This document shows positions 36,646 through 48,142 of a stretch of 64,000 bases of DNA, in pieces. Under the pieces are notes generated by a model. It saw only the letters and a program-made list of their open reading frames with translations, searched no databases and had not been told where the DNA came from. A program made the position numbers and the translations under genes. Origin of the DNA: Verticillium longisporum (lineage: Eukaryota; Ascomycota; Sordariomycetes; Glomerellales; Plectosphaerellaceae); NCBI GenBank assembly GCA_019188255.1, contig JAETXT010000005.1, positions 1,736,001 through 1,800,000 of the forward strand. Reading direction: 5' to 3'. Positions within the stretch are counted from its first letter, which is position 1. Each line of letters opens with the position of its first letter.

Positions 36646-38505
36646 ACGTAATCCACAAGCGAGTGGTTCACCCATGCGAGTGGTTCACTTCACCCCGACC
36701 CGACAAACATTCCGAGGAAAACCTCAACCCAAACGCCGTAAATCAATTAAAATCACTCCTCCTCGTCTTTTGCAGACGATGAGATAGCTACCTGACAAGT
36801 TCTCGCGTTGTGGCCGGTCTTCCCGCATACGCTACAGCATCGTTTCTTCGGCTGGGACCACGACGCGGGACCCGGGTTCTGCAGCGTTTCCTCTTTTATC
36901 TGGATATCTACTTCCTTCTGAGCAATCTTGTCCTGTCCCTCGCCTACAGCCATGCTTCCTCCTTCCCGGAGACGTAGCTTTTTGGCCCTCCGGCGTCGGC
37001 TTAGTGTAGCATTTTCCTCTCGAAGGATCATAACCTCTGACTTCAAAAGAGCGATCTGGTGCATAACACCCCGCGTCCCCTTCGCAAGATAGTCAACAGC
37101 ATCTAAAATTGACGTTGGGGAGCTTCCCTGGTGGCGTGAGATTCGCCCTTTGATGAAGTCAGTCTGGGAACCTGCCTCGAGCAGGTTAGTGGGCGTCTTA
37201 GAGACCCAAGAATCACGCTCCCCGTGGGACGTCCCCGGAGGCGTCGTCGTCCTCAACCTCACATCCAGCTTTGACAGGACTGTTTCCGGGTTATGGGGGA
37301 CAAGCCCCGCTCCTCGAAAGCCTCCCTGGATGTTTTTTCTGTCATTGCTTGCTGAAATGCAGCCGAAAACGCCGGGAAGAAGTCCTCTTTGCTGATGTGC
37401 GTTGTACCCGCCCTCATCCTATCCTCGATTTGCCGACCGTATGCTTTCTTTAGTGGGCCAAAACACCCAACATCGAGAGGCTGGAGTAGATGTGACGAAT
37501 GAGGAGGCATACAGAGTGTGATGATGTTGTTCTCCTTGCAGTAGAGTTCGAAGTCGACCGAGTGGTGACTTTCGTGGCCATCCAGGATCAGTAGGCGATA
37601 ACCGCCCGAAGTACGGGACTTTGTATGCCTGTCAAAATGCCGAATCCATTCCAGACCAATATCATTCGTCGTCCAGCCGTTTGGAGATGTTGCGATTCTC
37701 CAGTCGCGAGAAATCGCGTCGTCCTGGTACCAGCTCGAGAGGTGGTACTTGCCCGAAACCACGATGAACGGCGGGACGGAGAAACCCAACGCGCCAACGC
37801 CCTGGATCACCGTAACCCATTCCCGGTTGCCTGGCTGCCTCATCTTCACATTGGACCGTCTTTCCGAACTGGTCACGACCATTCCGTTGGCGATAACGCC
37901 CATCTGGAAGCCGGTCTCGTCAAAGTTGTACATGTCAGCCTCTTGGATGCCGTACTTGGCGATCATGTTATGCACGAGGCGGAACCACGCGTTTATCGCG
38001 TCCGGATCTTCGCATTGGGCCCTCTTGTAGTCGTACTTGCGAAAGAAACGCGTCCGGAGCTCTGGTTGCCGTTTGACGAAGTTTGCGGCCCAGTTCTTCC
38101 CGACGCGTGGCGCGTCACGGTCGGCAAGCAGGCGATTCGCCATATCTCCGACCTCACCCAACCGGGGAGGGTAAGATCGCGCATCTAGGTCAAGGATATA
38201 TTCGACAATAGTTTTCTCTTCTAGTACTGTTAATTTGGCAGAATTGGGCGGGCTTTCGCGTCGGGAGGGTTTGCCCTTCTGGCGTCGGAGGAGCGTCGTT
38301 AAGGGGACGGTGTAGATCCTCGCAGCACTCCGGGCGCTTAGGTTCGGGTCATTGTCCATAGCTTGGATAGCAAGGAATAATTGACCTTCTTTTGAAAGAG
38401 TCTCCATCGCGGGCGGAGGTGGAATGTGTAGAATTCAGGTGTAGGTCGTGGGCCCGGGCGAAGTGAACCACTCGCTTGGGTGAACCACTCGCTTGTGGAT
38501 TACGT
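36646..38505 (-). mobile_element. pogo/Fot1-type DNA transposon, copy E3
   Basis: 1860 bp, terminal repeats at 36646-36691 and 38460-38505, flanked by TA on both sides (36644-36645, 38506-38507). Same orientation as E2 and inverted relative to E1. Not RIP-mutated. Nearly identical to E2 except for one extra C in the run near 37297 (complement). The left neighbour is a copia fragment and the right neighbour is a hAT element, so this copy sits at a rearrangement junction rather than in one continuous target. Confidence 0.93.
36753..38407 (-). pseudogene. Frameshifted pogo transposase of E3
   Basis: Reads from 38407 through the HTH domains and all three catalytic Asp residues. It shifts frame at the same six-A run as E2 (about 37334-37339) and stops at 37259 after 382 residues. 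The C-terminal part with the coiled coil (VMILREENATLSRRRR) and zinc knuckle is open in another frame, 37262-36753. The shared indel shows that E2 and E3 descend from one already defective copy, or that both carry the same systematic sequencing error. Confidence 0.88.
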
Positions 38506-39641
38506 TAAATATAAGGATAGAATAAAGATAGGAGCTATAGTACTTTCTAGGAGGTTTTCATTAAAATAGAATATATCCTAGAGAGGATAAAGGAATAGAA
38601 AGCATTTTTTAATAATCCGAATAGTAATAATTAATAATAAGAAAAATAAGCTTCTTTAAATATTTATAAATAAATATAATATTAATAAAATAAACGATCT
38701 ATATCGCTTCTAATTAATTAAATACTTCTAGAATATATCTATAATAAATATATAAATATGTTATAATATTTTAAAGCCTTTATTAAAAACTTATACTATT
38801 ATTTCTATTTATCTATTATTAATATATAATAGAAATTAAATTAATATTATATAAAGCTTAAAGAGTCCCCTCTCTATATAGCTATTATAATCCTCTACCC
38901 TAGCTTTAAGTATTAATAGCTTTAAATATAGTAATTAAGCTTAGAATAGCTTATATAGCTTTATTATATATAGTAGGGCCTCTATTAATAATAGGAGCGC
39001 TAATACTATTCTCTTTCTATATCCTCTTTAAATCTTTAAAGAGACTATAGCTAAGGTAGCTTTAAATAGCTATAAGACTTTTAGCCTATAACGCCCCCGA
39101 CGAGCTTCGACGACTAGGTATAGAGTAGGCATTAGAGAGTTCTAGTACTTAACTCTAAGCTTAATAAATATCTTAGCCTTAATCTCTTATACGACTCTAC
39201 TATTAAGGACCCTATTATTTAGTAATTAAGTTATTAAGAGGTATATCCTACTATTAATAAATTCGCCCTTAATATCTTAGCGATATTTATAATATCGGTA
39301 AACTATAAGAAGGCATTTAGCCTCTCGAAGCTAACTCTAATATTATAGAGGTTAGGAATAGCTTTAGATATATTAGAAGAGCTTTAGTACCTTAATAACT
39401 AGCTTCGTCGAGGAGCAATTTAGCTAAGAGGGTTATATTAAGGCTCGATAGTAGCGAATTATCTTAATATTACGGAATCTAGGTCTTAGGTAGGCTAATA
39501 ATTATTATAATAGCTTTATTATTAACTAAATAAGTTAGATATTTGCAAATAGGACTAAATAACTAAATCCGTCGAATTTAGCGGACTAAATAACTAAATC
39601 CGATACCTATATTTGACTTATTTGGTCGGGGTGCAGTACTG
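38506..39641 (+). mobile_element. Other half of the RIP-degraded hAT element (3' part)
   Basis: AT-rich block from the E3 border to a terminus reading GGTCGGGGTGCAGTACTG (39624-39641), followed by the 8-bp CTCAAGAC (39642-39649). The subterminal region contains two copies of GGACTAAATAACTAAATCC-like repeats (39553-39602). It encodes the C-terminal part of a hAT transposase on the plus strand. Its missing 5' part is in the block at 15619-16860. Confidence 0.75.
38800..39450 (+). pseudogene. hAT transposase C-terminal region, RIP-degraded
   Basis: Read through RIP stops, 38820-38905 gives a segment like INIxxKLNxYYIKLKESPLYIAIIILYPSFKY, which matches the W-x-KL-x-YY...SP-x-Y-x-AA-x-x-LHP motif of hAT transposases. 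39243-39400 gives YPTINKFALNILAI, then a KKAFSLSKLTL segment and ALDILEELxYLNNWLR. This is the C-terminal dimerisation domain, where family members have ERxFSxAKLxL. Stops are TAG/TAA at former CAG/TGG codons. Confidence 0.7.
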
Positions 39642-40282
39642 CTCAAGACGCCTGTCTCGCAGCTCTTATAGTGACTCTAGCTTATAACTAGAGAAAGGTA
39701 ATATGAAGGCGGCCGAGTCTCTACATAATAGGTCGCTGTGGGCGGTCACGCTGCGTGCTGCACAGCCGAAGAACCAAAAATTGCGATGTAGTCTTTTAGG
39801 CCAGGTCGCTTCAACATCATATACTGCAGATCAAACTGCGGCGAATCGGTTGAAGGGCACCATCGCGAGGTTGACAAGGGGGTCACTGTTTGCTCCGACG
39901 GCCGAGGACGGAGAAATTGGCCGCGCAGAATCCTCCACGTGAGGGAAACCGAGCCAAAATACCCTCATTGACAAGAAGAAATGGCCCCTGTCACCTTCCC
40001 CATACCATACCCCAGATCTTGTCCCGCTCCAATCCCCCGCACCGTCAGTTTGGACATCGCGGGTGTCGATCTGCTCGGTTCCCATTAGCCCGTGGAGCGA
40101 CATGATCCCAAAATGGAAGTTTGCTCCCCGTGGGCGATATTGCCCCCCGCACTTGATGAACACTATAATTTGAGAGGCTGCCAGCGGGAAAACATGATGG
40201 GTCTCTTTTCTCAATCGGAGAAGCTGGCACAGCCTTCCCTATTTGAAGGCGGCTTCCAATCGAGCCAACGGTACCAGTCAAG
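39642..40282. other. Promoter region of the PL4 gene
   Basis: Normal composition resumes right after the hAT target duplication. No coding capacity recognised. A TATAATTT (40164-40171) lies 118 bp upstream of the PL4 start codon and is a weak TATA candidate. C/A-rich stretches at 39960-40050 are typical of promoters. Confidence 0.45.
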
Positions 40283-42373
40283 ATGCGTCTCGCCGGATTG
40301 AAATCGGCCGCTCTCTTCGCCGGAGCTGCCACGGCACTGAAAGCAGCCGAAAATGCGACTCACTACACGCTGCAAAACGAGAGGCTGTACGTGGCCGTCG
40401 GCAAAAGCAACGGCCAGGTTGTCGACCTGAGCCTGGACAATGTCGACCTTCTGGGACCTGTCAGCGGCAACTCCGGTAAAGGTCCGTATCTCGACTGTTC
40501 CTGCATCCCTACAGGTTTCTGGACGCCCGGCGGCACCGCCAAGTTCCAGCTCGTCGAAGGTGTCGACTCGACGGGCACCCCTATGGCGGCATCATCATGG
40601 GCGACACGTACGCCCCGACCAACCAGTCACTGTACCAGTACTGGTTCCTGCGCGGCGAGGAGACGGGCCTCCATGTCTTCTCTCGCGTCACCTACTTCAA
40701 CGAGACGACGCCCTTCCTGCGCGGTCTCGGAGAGCTGCGCACCCTCTTCAGGCCTAACACGAACCTGTGGACCCATCTAGTTGGCAGCGAGGATAACTGG
40801 GCTCCCAAAGTGTCGGCCGCTGGGAGTGCGGCCGGTGTCACGGTCCAGGACGCGACCACCTACGTCGGCAACACGCCTAATGATCCTTATGCCTCGCAGT
40901 ATTCGGATTACTTTACCAAGTACACGTTTGCCGAACTCTGGCGCAACCATGACGTCCACGGACAGTACGCCGACGGCAGCACATCGCCCGATGGCAACAC
41001 GTACGGTGCCTGGCTCGTTCACAACACCCGTGAGACGTACTATGGTGGCCCGCTGCACTCGTGAGTGACACCCTCGATCGTCTTCCCTGAATGACATTCT
41101 AGTTTCTTGGTGATACCTTTTCTGACCATGTCTGACCTGCTACAGTGACCTCGTCGTTGATGGAATCGTCTACAACTACATGGTCTCCGGCCACCACGGC
41201 GCACCCGTGCCTAACATCACCCACGGCTTCGACCGCACGTTTGGGCCGCAGTTCTACTACTTCAACCAGGGTGGCCCGAAGACTTCGCTTCAAGACCTGA
41301 GGCAAGATGCTGCACAATACGCCGATCCCGAGTGGAATGCCGAGTTCTACGACAGCATTGCCAAGCATGTGCCCAACTACGCACCAACATCGCAGCGCAC
41401 TACTTTTACGGCCAACATCAAGCTGCCGCGTGGTGCCAAGCGAGTCATCGCCGTTCTGTCCGAGAACAAGCAGGACTTCCAGCTCAACGTGTTCGACACC
41501 AAGTCGCTTCAGTACTGGGCCGAGGTCGGATGCAATGGCAAGATCAAGATTCCCCGCGTCAAGGAGGGCACCTATCGACTGACCGTCTACGCGGACGGCG
41601 TGTTCGGCTGGTTCATCCAAGACGACGTCAAGGTCTCGTCGACCGAGCCGCACGGTCTCGGCGGCGACAGCGGTGCACTCGAGTGGGAGGAAGAGTCTGC
41701 AGGCAAGGAGATCTGGCGCATCGGCAAGCCAGACAAGTCGGCGGGCGAGTATCGCCACGGCTACGCCCCGGACACGTCAAAGCCGCTGCAACCGGAGCAG
41801 TACCGCATCTACTGGGCGCAGTGGGACTTCCCGACCGACTTCCCCGAAGGCGTCAACTACAAGGTCGGCGAGAGCAAGGCCGACGTAGACTTTAACTACA
41901 TCCACTGGAGCGTCTTTGGCGGCCGCGGCAACTCGGTGCGCCCGGAGCAGGTCCGTGACAAGATCAACAACTGGACCGTCGAGTTTGACCTCGACCGCGA
42001 CCAGCTGCAGAGCGCCAAGACGGCGACGCTGACGGTGCAGCTCGCCGGCGCCAAGACGGCCAACGGCAACAACAAGTGGGGCGGCATTCTGCCGGGCGAG
42101 AAGTACAGCAACCTGCCGTACACTGTCGCGCTCAACGGCGTCGAGGAGGAGACCTGGGTCATCCCGTATTGGCGGTCCGGGTCGTGCGGTGTGCGTAGCG
42201 CCGTCGTCTGCCAGAACATTGAGTACAAGTTCCGCTTCTCGGCTGCGAATCTCGAGGAGGGCGCCAACAAGTTTGTCCTCAGTCTGCCGTACAACGCCAC
42301 GAACACCGAGGGGGCGTTGCTCGTCAACGCGCTGTATGTGCAGTATGATGCCCTGCGGTTCGAGCTCGAGTAG
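40283..42373 (+). CDS. Secreted rhamnogalacturonan lyase, polysaccharide lyase family 4
   Basis: Exons 40283-41060 and 41146-42373, intron 41061-41145 (GTGAGT..CTACAG, CTGAC branch site at 41133), about 668 residues, the normal PL4 length. A signal peptide (MRLAGLKSAALFAGAATALKA) is followed by the beta-sandwich catalytic domain. The region ELWRNHDVHGQYADG holds the histidine usually assigned to catalysis, and VYNYMVSGHHG and FDRTFGPQFYYFN are characteristic blocks. A fibronectin III-like domain and a C-terminal carbohydrate-binding-like domain follow (about residues 300-380 and 400-668). The enzyme cleaves the rhamnose-galacturonate backbone of pectin by beta-elimination outside the cell. 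The frame breaks once: ACCCCTATGG at about 40576-40585 has four C where five restore TPYGGIIMGDTY. Otherwise intact, convergent with the regulator at 42649. Confidence 0.9.
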
Positions 42374-42648
42374 GCTGTTTGTCATGCAAGCAGGCTTGGC
42401 GTTTTGTAGTACATAAGAGGCCGTTGGTACATGAGGGGTTAACTAAAAATGAATAGAAATATGGTTCTTTGACAAAACCGGATGGTGTTCATCGAAATGT
42501 GCTCCTCTTTTGGTATTTGTTGCTTGACCGTTGAAGTAAGAATAAGCACCTTGTAACATGGTGTCCATTGACAAGAACGCCCTCAAGAAACATGTTGCGT
42601 CGTTATCGAAGTAGTCATGAGCTTCCAATCATCGGCGCCATTCTTCAA
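42374..42648. terminator. Short convergent 3' region shared by PL4 and the Zn2Cys6 gene
   Basis: 275 bp between two stop codons facing each other. No other coding signal. Overlapping 3' untranslated regions are likely at this spacing. Confidence 0.4.
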
Positions 42649-44496
42649 TTACAGCAACGCTGACCGACAAGCAAAGTGTGGCACTAACACGCTGGAGCTG
42701 AACACGTATGACAGCTTGTCCAAGTAATCAACCTCCCGATCCTCATCGGAAGCGAGATCATCTTGCGTCCACAAAGCGTGCAGCAGCCATCGCACGGACC
42801 TTAGATCTCTGTCGCGTCCGCGATCGTTGGACGCCCCGAGCAGATCAAGAACACGAACCCTCGCCTCGTCAGCACGAGCTTCGCTGCCGAGGATGAGGAG
42901 CGGCAGTGGCCTCTCGCAGCTGCCGATGAGACTCGCCATGCGCAGTCCCCGTTCTACCAGCGAAGGGATGTCTGACTCCGGCACCACAGGCTCGCCCGTC
43001 ACACGACTCATGTAGATGATGGTCGATATTCGGTATGCCTCCGCTTTAGCTGCTCGTACCTTCGCCACAGCATCTCCCGTTATCTGATCTCCTGAGATCC
43101 GCATCTTTCGCACCTGGTATCCCAGTTCTCTCACGCGTGTCCTGTACTGGGTTGTCCGGGCTGCTCTGTCGTGTCGCGGCAATAACTCGGCTACGACGCT
43201 TGATAGCACATTTAAAGGTTCGAACATAACGTTGTGTCTGAGGCCTTCTTTCATGTAGTGTGCACTCCTATCGAGGAGGGTGTCATCCACTGTTGTCCAA
43301 GGGTTGTGCGTCGGTGTTGTGTACTCCGCCACACCGTCATTCGCCTGCTGTCTGGGCTGTCTCCAGTGGCGCAGGCTGAAGCGAGCGAGCATACCATGGT
43401 AGTAGACCCACTCCAATATTGAGCTGCCATCGGTGATGGAACAGAACGCAGCTGTGGAGTGACTGCGTACAATGCTCGTGGCGCCGCGGAGGTAGAAGAG
43501 CCATTGATTGGTGGTTTCCGCAGTTTGTTGTGTCTAGATTTCAAGTCTGCACGTCAGTCAATACTTCAAAGAATTATGCAGAACCATGCGGCTGAGCCCG
43601 AGAACGTTTGATCCTTGTTCATCTATTGGCGGGTTTGGGGACGCGAAGTATCGGACCAACCTCGAAGACGCTGAGCACCATACTGGCTGCTACGTGCTGG
43701 ACTGCGCTCTTCACATCAGTAGCCTGACTGACCGATGTACTGAGGGCCTGTAAAGCCGACAGCTTCATTTCCTCTGCCCTTAAGCCATGGCCGTGGCGAT
43801 AAAGAGCAGAAAGGGCCAGCAATGCTCGCTGCAGGGCTGAACTTGATGACGAGCCATCTGACAGCGCGATCCTTTGGAGTGCGAGGCCCAGCGGCTGCGC
43901 GCTGAAGGTTACCATCTTTTCGGAAAGGCAATGTCGGTCTGCACCATGTCAGCATATATCTCAGATCCAACGACTAATCCAAAAACCATGACCCAAGTCA
44001 AATTACTGACAGTAGTACAGGAGATCCATCTCGGGTGCGGTCAACCCGGAGGAAGACCATGATAGCGGGTACTGGGGGCTCGGCGCAATGGTCCCCTGTC
44101 GTGTTTTAAGAGATGCACATAATCGCATGTCCCATGATGAGACATTTATCATGTGGAAAGGCCCAGCAGAGCCATGTTTCTCCTTGCTGCCTTTCATGGA
44201 GTGAGGGCTTCTGCTCACGATGAGGCGCTTCTTATTGCCGTCTTTCGGCCAAGACAGCCGAATCCCGTAGCCCTGACATTTTCTATTCGACCGGATGCAG
44301 TTGGTGCATTGCGGAAAGAGGCGGTCACAGCTGATTTTGCGCTCTGCACGGGTGAGTCCTACTGTGTTCAACAGGCCCCGGCCTGCCATGCAGAGGGGCC
44401 ATAACAGGACATGGTATCCGTACCTATGCAGGTTCCGCACCGCTTCTTGGAGGAAGTTCCGGCGTTGTCAGATTCGAGATTCTGTTTCGGCTTCAT
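42649..44496 (-). CDS. Zn2Cys6 transcription factor with fungal-specific domain
   Basis: Four exons: 44496-44424, 44343-44011, 43938-43661 and 43533-42649, summing to 522 codons plus stop with no frame error. Introns are 44344-44423 (80 bp), 43939-44010 (72 bp) and 43534-43660 (127 bp). The first intron splits the zinc cluster. Spliced, it reads CGTC-IERKIS-C-DRLFPQ-C-TN-C-IRSNRK-C, a perfect C-x2-C-x6-C-x6-C-x2-C-x6-C binuclear cluster at residues 21-47. The rest resembles the Fungal_trans_2 regulatory domain (ALLALSALYRHG, NVLSSVVAELLP, DLRSVRWLLHALW). A nuclear DNA-binding regulator. It faces the pectin lyase tail to tail and may regulate it, but that is only positional inference. Confidence 0.88.
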
Positions 44497-45858
44497 ATCG
44501 ACGAACGACGATGTCAGTCACTCGGTAAAGTCCATATGATTTCATGTGGCGAGCGGAAAATATTGGTGGTTCGCAAAAAGATGCCTGTTATAACTTGCTT
44601 ATCCTACCTTACGATAGGGGGGTTGATTTCTAAGCACATGGTGGTGATGCCTCCAAGCTGACGGTCCCACGCTGACCCCTGCACTACAACGGTCATGCTA
44701 GCGGGCCAATGGATGGCGCGTCAAGACCGCATTGGGTGCTTAGACGTTGTACGCACCTGGCACTCAACCCAAGACTCCGGAGGCAGCTGTCGTGAAGGTC
44801 TTGGAAGTGGTATACGGATCGAGCCTCGAGAATGGGCGTGGTGGAGCCTATATTTCTCACCTGGGTACGAAAAGATGGCTCTGAAGGGCTGTAAAGCTCT
44901 TTCTACGCTCTGATCCCCACGAATAAGGCAGTTACTGGGAAGACTTGATTCAGCGTCCTTCGAACCTCATCGATGATGTCGTTTGTGCTGGCTGTTGTCC
45001 CCGCCTGTACTTCGGGATACGTCTTGTTGCGAGCAAGGTTTTCCTGGCCATAAATATGATGTGGCCATGTCATTCATTAGATTTCCTTCTGCATAACAAT
45101 GTCAGATCTTGCTCCGATGACGAAATGACGGGCAAATGGTGGCAGCAACTGGTGAGCACTCCGTTACATTCGGGCGACTTGTTCAAACCACAAAGAGCGA
45201 TGTCGTGCAGCGAAGCCTTCGGTTACGAGGAATTCCATATTTATGGAGAATATTCATAGCGTGCACCACCCGTGAAACCAGACCGACGTCAGCTGGTCAA
45301 TGTCTTGTGGCGTGTCAATCGGTGCCGATCCGTCGGTACTTTTCAAGAGAAGGTATGGATACATGTTCTTATGAATAATCGCCGCCACATGGTCTGATCA
45401 GCCAGAAAACAAGCCGCAGGGAGTTGTCCAGCTGGGTTAGAGTTGGCGCCGTACTGGAGGTGCCTCAAAGGGGCTGTCCACAAAATGCGGGCCAAAAGTG
45501 GGTAGAAAGACGTAACAACAACTGCTGAGTTTTCGCCCGCCAGCCAAATTTCGACGGAGATTCCCAATCGAGTTAAGCTTTTTCAATGTGAATGGTGTCA
45601 GAAAAACTCGTCCGCATGGTATGTGTGTCACGTCGGGTCAGCCAGGGCGGAACGGACCGCAGGTGAGTCAGTCCCTGGCAGACGGAGTACATCATGGTTT
45701 TCTTAAAACATCCTTCCGCGCACAAATGCCGAAGAGCATCTTGAAAACGAATCCGGGGCCCCTCAATTTGCACCTTGCTTGCATGTCGAAGCTCCACCTC
45801 CTCGAACGATACTACTCAATCCTTGATTGAGCTTACAATTGTTGAATTTGAAGTAATC
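44497..45858. promoter_or_regulatory. Divergent promoter region, Zn2Cys6 factor and amino-acid transporter
   Basis: 1.36 kb of normal composition between two divergent start codons (44496 minus, 45859 plus). Short open frames are without domains. No strong TATA box. I see no additional gene. Confidence 0.45.
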
Positions 45859-47467
45859 ATGGGCAAGGACGAAGAGGTCATGAGAGCCCCAGCTGACCCC
45901 GTAGACCAGGGGGAGCTTGGCTTTCATCAAAGCTCAAAGGGTGCCAACAACGACGCATCCCCGCCACCGTTTCCCGATAACGCGGGAGGTCTCGTGGAGA
46001 AAGACGAAGGCGAACTCATCGACTTCAAGACCCTGCACTGGTTGTGAGTTGACGTCTACTATTGAATATACCGTACACAACGCATTGGCATCCTAACATC
46101 AGCACAGACAAGGAGGCATTGTACTGGTCGCTGAAACGGTTTCTTTGGGAATCCTGTCGCTTCCATCTGTGCTCGCTACTGTTGGACTCGTCCCTGGTAT
46201 CATTCTGATCTGCACGGTCAGCGCGCTGGCTACCTACTCCGGCTTGCTTCTAGCCGAGTTCCGGAAGCAGTATCCCTTTGTGCAAAACTTTGGCGATGCT
46301 GTCGAACTTATTGGAAAACCCATCGGGATGGGCTCCGTCTTTCGCGAGGTGTTCGGGTGGGCTCAGACTATCCTGCAAATCTTCCTCATTGGAGGCCACA
46401 TCCTCATGTGGACGATATGCATGAACACCCTCACCAATGGCACGACCTGCACTGTCGTTTGGGCGGCGGTCGGAACGCTCGTCTTCTGGGTATTCAATGT
46501 ACCGAGGACGTTGAAATGGACAAGCTGGATGTCAGCTGCATGTAAGTTACGCCTTCAGTGGGCGCTCCTACTTTCGATCCCTTGGCTCACTCGTTTACCC
46601 TGAAGCCTGCATATCCATCATCGTAGCTGTATTCATCACAGTCATTGCTGTTGCGATCGAGAAGCCGATTGGCAATGGCCCCATTGACGTCTTCAAGTCT
46701 CTCGGTTTCTCGCCAGCATTCCTTGCAGTCACCAATATCGCAGGCGCATTCTGTAAGCCATCTTGACACACCACGAGCAGCGGAGCTTCGACTATGGACT
46801 AATTAGCTCCCTACCAGCGAGTCACTCCATCTTCTTCAGCGTCATTGCTGAATTCAAGAACCCCGATGACTGGCCCAAGGCACTGGCGTTCCTTCAGATC
46901 ACGGATACGACGCTCTACATCATCGCAGCTGTTGTCATTTACGTCTATGTCGGGCCAGACGTTCCATCTCCAGCACTGTCTGCGGCTGGCAGTGCTACAG
47001 TCCGTAAGGCCATCTGGGGCGTCGCGATTCCCACCATCGCAATTGCCGCTGTCATTTACGCCCACGTCGCATCGCAGTACATTTTCACGCGCATCTTTGG
47101 GAACACGAAGCATGTTGTGCGCAGGACACGCCTATCCACGATATGGTGGCTTCTTATCACCTTGGGTGTCTGGGGCCTCGGCATGGTCATTGCCGAGTCG
47201 ATCCCGATCTTCAACAACCTGCTGGGACTTGTGTCTGCTGCCTTTGCCAGTTGGTTTTCGTTTGGCCTGCCAGGTATCTTTTGGCTCTGGATGCACTACG
47301 GCAATTGGTTCACAAACTGGAAACAGCGCTGTCGCTTCGCCGCGACATCTCTTCTTCTGGTGGTAGGCATTGTTCTGTGCGTCCTCGGACTCTGGGTTTC
47401 GATTGAGTCCATCGCCAATGGTGGCGCTGGCTCTAAGCCTTGGACTTGCGAAAGCAACGCTGTATAA
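45859..47467 (+). CDS. Amino-acid transporter, AAAP (Aa_trans) family
   Basis: Four exons: 45859-46043, 46108-46541, 46606-46752 and 46818-47467, 471 residues with no frame error. The three introns are 64-65 bp with standard borders; for the last one CCTACCAG (46810-46817) is the only acceptor that keeps the frame. A polar N-terminus of about 55 residues precedes DFKTLHWLQGGIVLVAETV, the first membrane helix of the family, and SLGILSLPSVLATVGLVPGI follows. About 11 hydrophobic segments are visible, ending LLVVGIVLCVLGLWVSIESIA. The sequence resembles the fungal MTR-type neutral/aromatic amino-acid permease group at the plasma membrane. Proton symport is expected from the family; the substrate is unknown. 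Confidence 0.88.
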
Positions 47468-48142
47468 AAAGGTCAAATAGGACCAACTTTCGCCGCCAAC
47501 GGCTGTCTGTACATCAAATGACACGATACCACGCATATTCGTCGGCGAATGTTTATCGATCACATCATCTCACACAACAAAGGAGACTCGATAACAACAG
47601 CTGGTTGACACTTGAACATGGATCTAGATGCAGGTCGATGGATTCGGTCCAGGAATGCGACACTTAGCCCGGTTCGCCGTGATGTATTCCCCGTTCATTT
47701 CGGACGAGCATAACCAGCGCTGTGGACTCCGGGTTCGGATTGAAAAGATTCAACTACCGCCGACCCGTGTCCAAACAGTGGTGAAGCGCTTGCCACATCT
47801 CGGGCGCAAAGCCGTGGCGTGATACGCTGGCTGCAGGTTTTCTGATAGCGCGGCCAGGGAGCGTTTCACGAACCTGAGGAACCCTTGTTGGCTGATGATG
47901 ACCCCTGTGGAAGGATCGACAATCTACGCGCGACGGCGGTGGAAATCATGGGAAATTCAATTCATGGAGAGCCACGCGTTGCAAGAGCCACTCGGCCGAC
48001 GAACCTTCAAAAAGGAGCCTCAATCCAAAGGCAGAGGCTGTTTATGTCGGCATCACGCCTGAGCTTTCATTTTCAGGCTTGGGATCAGTCACTCATTTTT
48101 CTGTCATTCGTTCATCACAGTCCTTCTCCTTATACACCCATC
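47468..48142. other. Intergenic region, transporter to DUF1996 gene
   Basis: 675 bp holding the 3' untranslated region of the transporter and the promoter of the DUF1996 gene. Pyrimidine-rich leader just before the ATG (48110-48142). No gene recognised. Confidence 0.45.
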
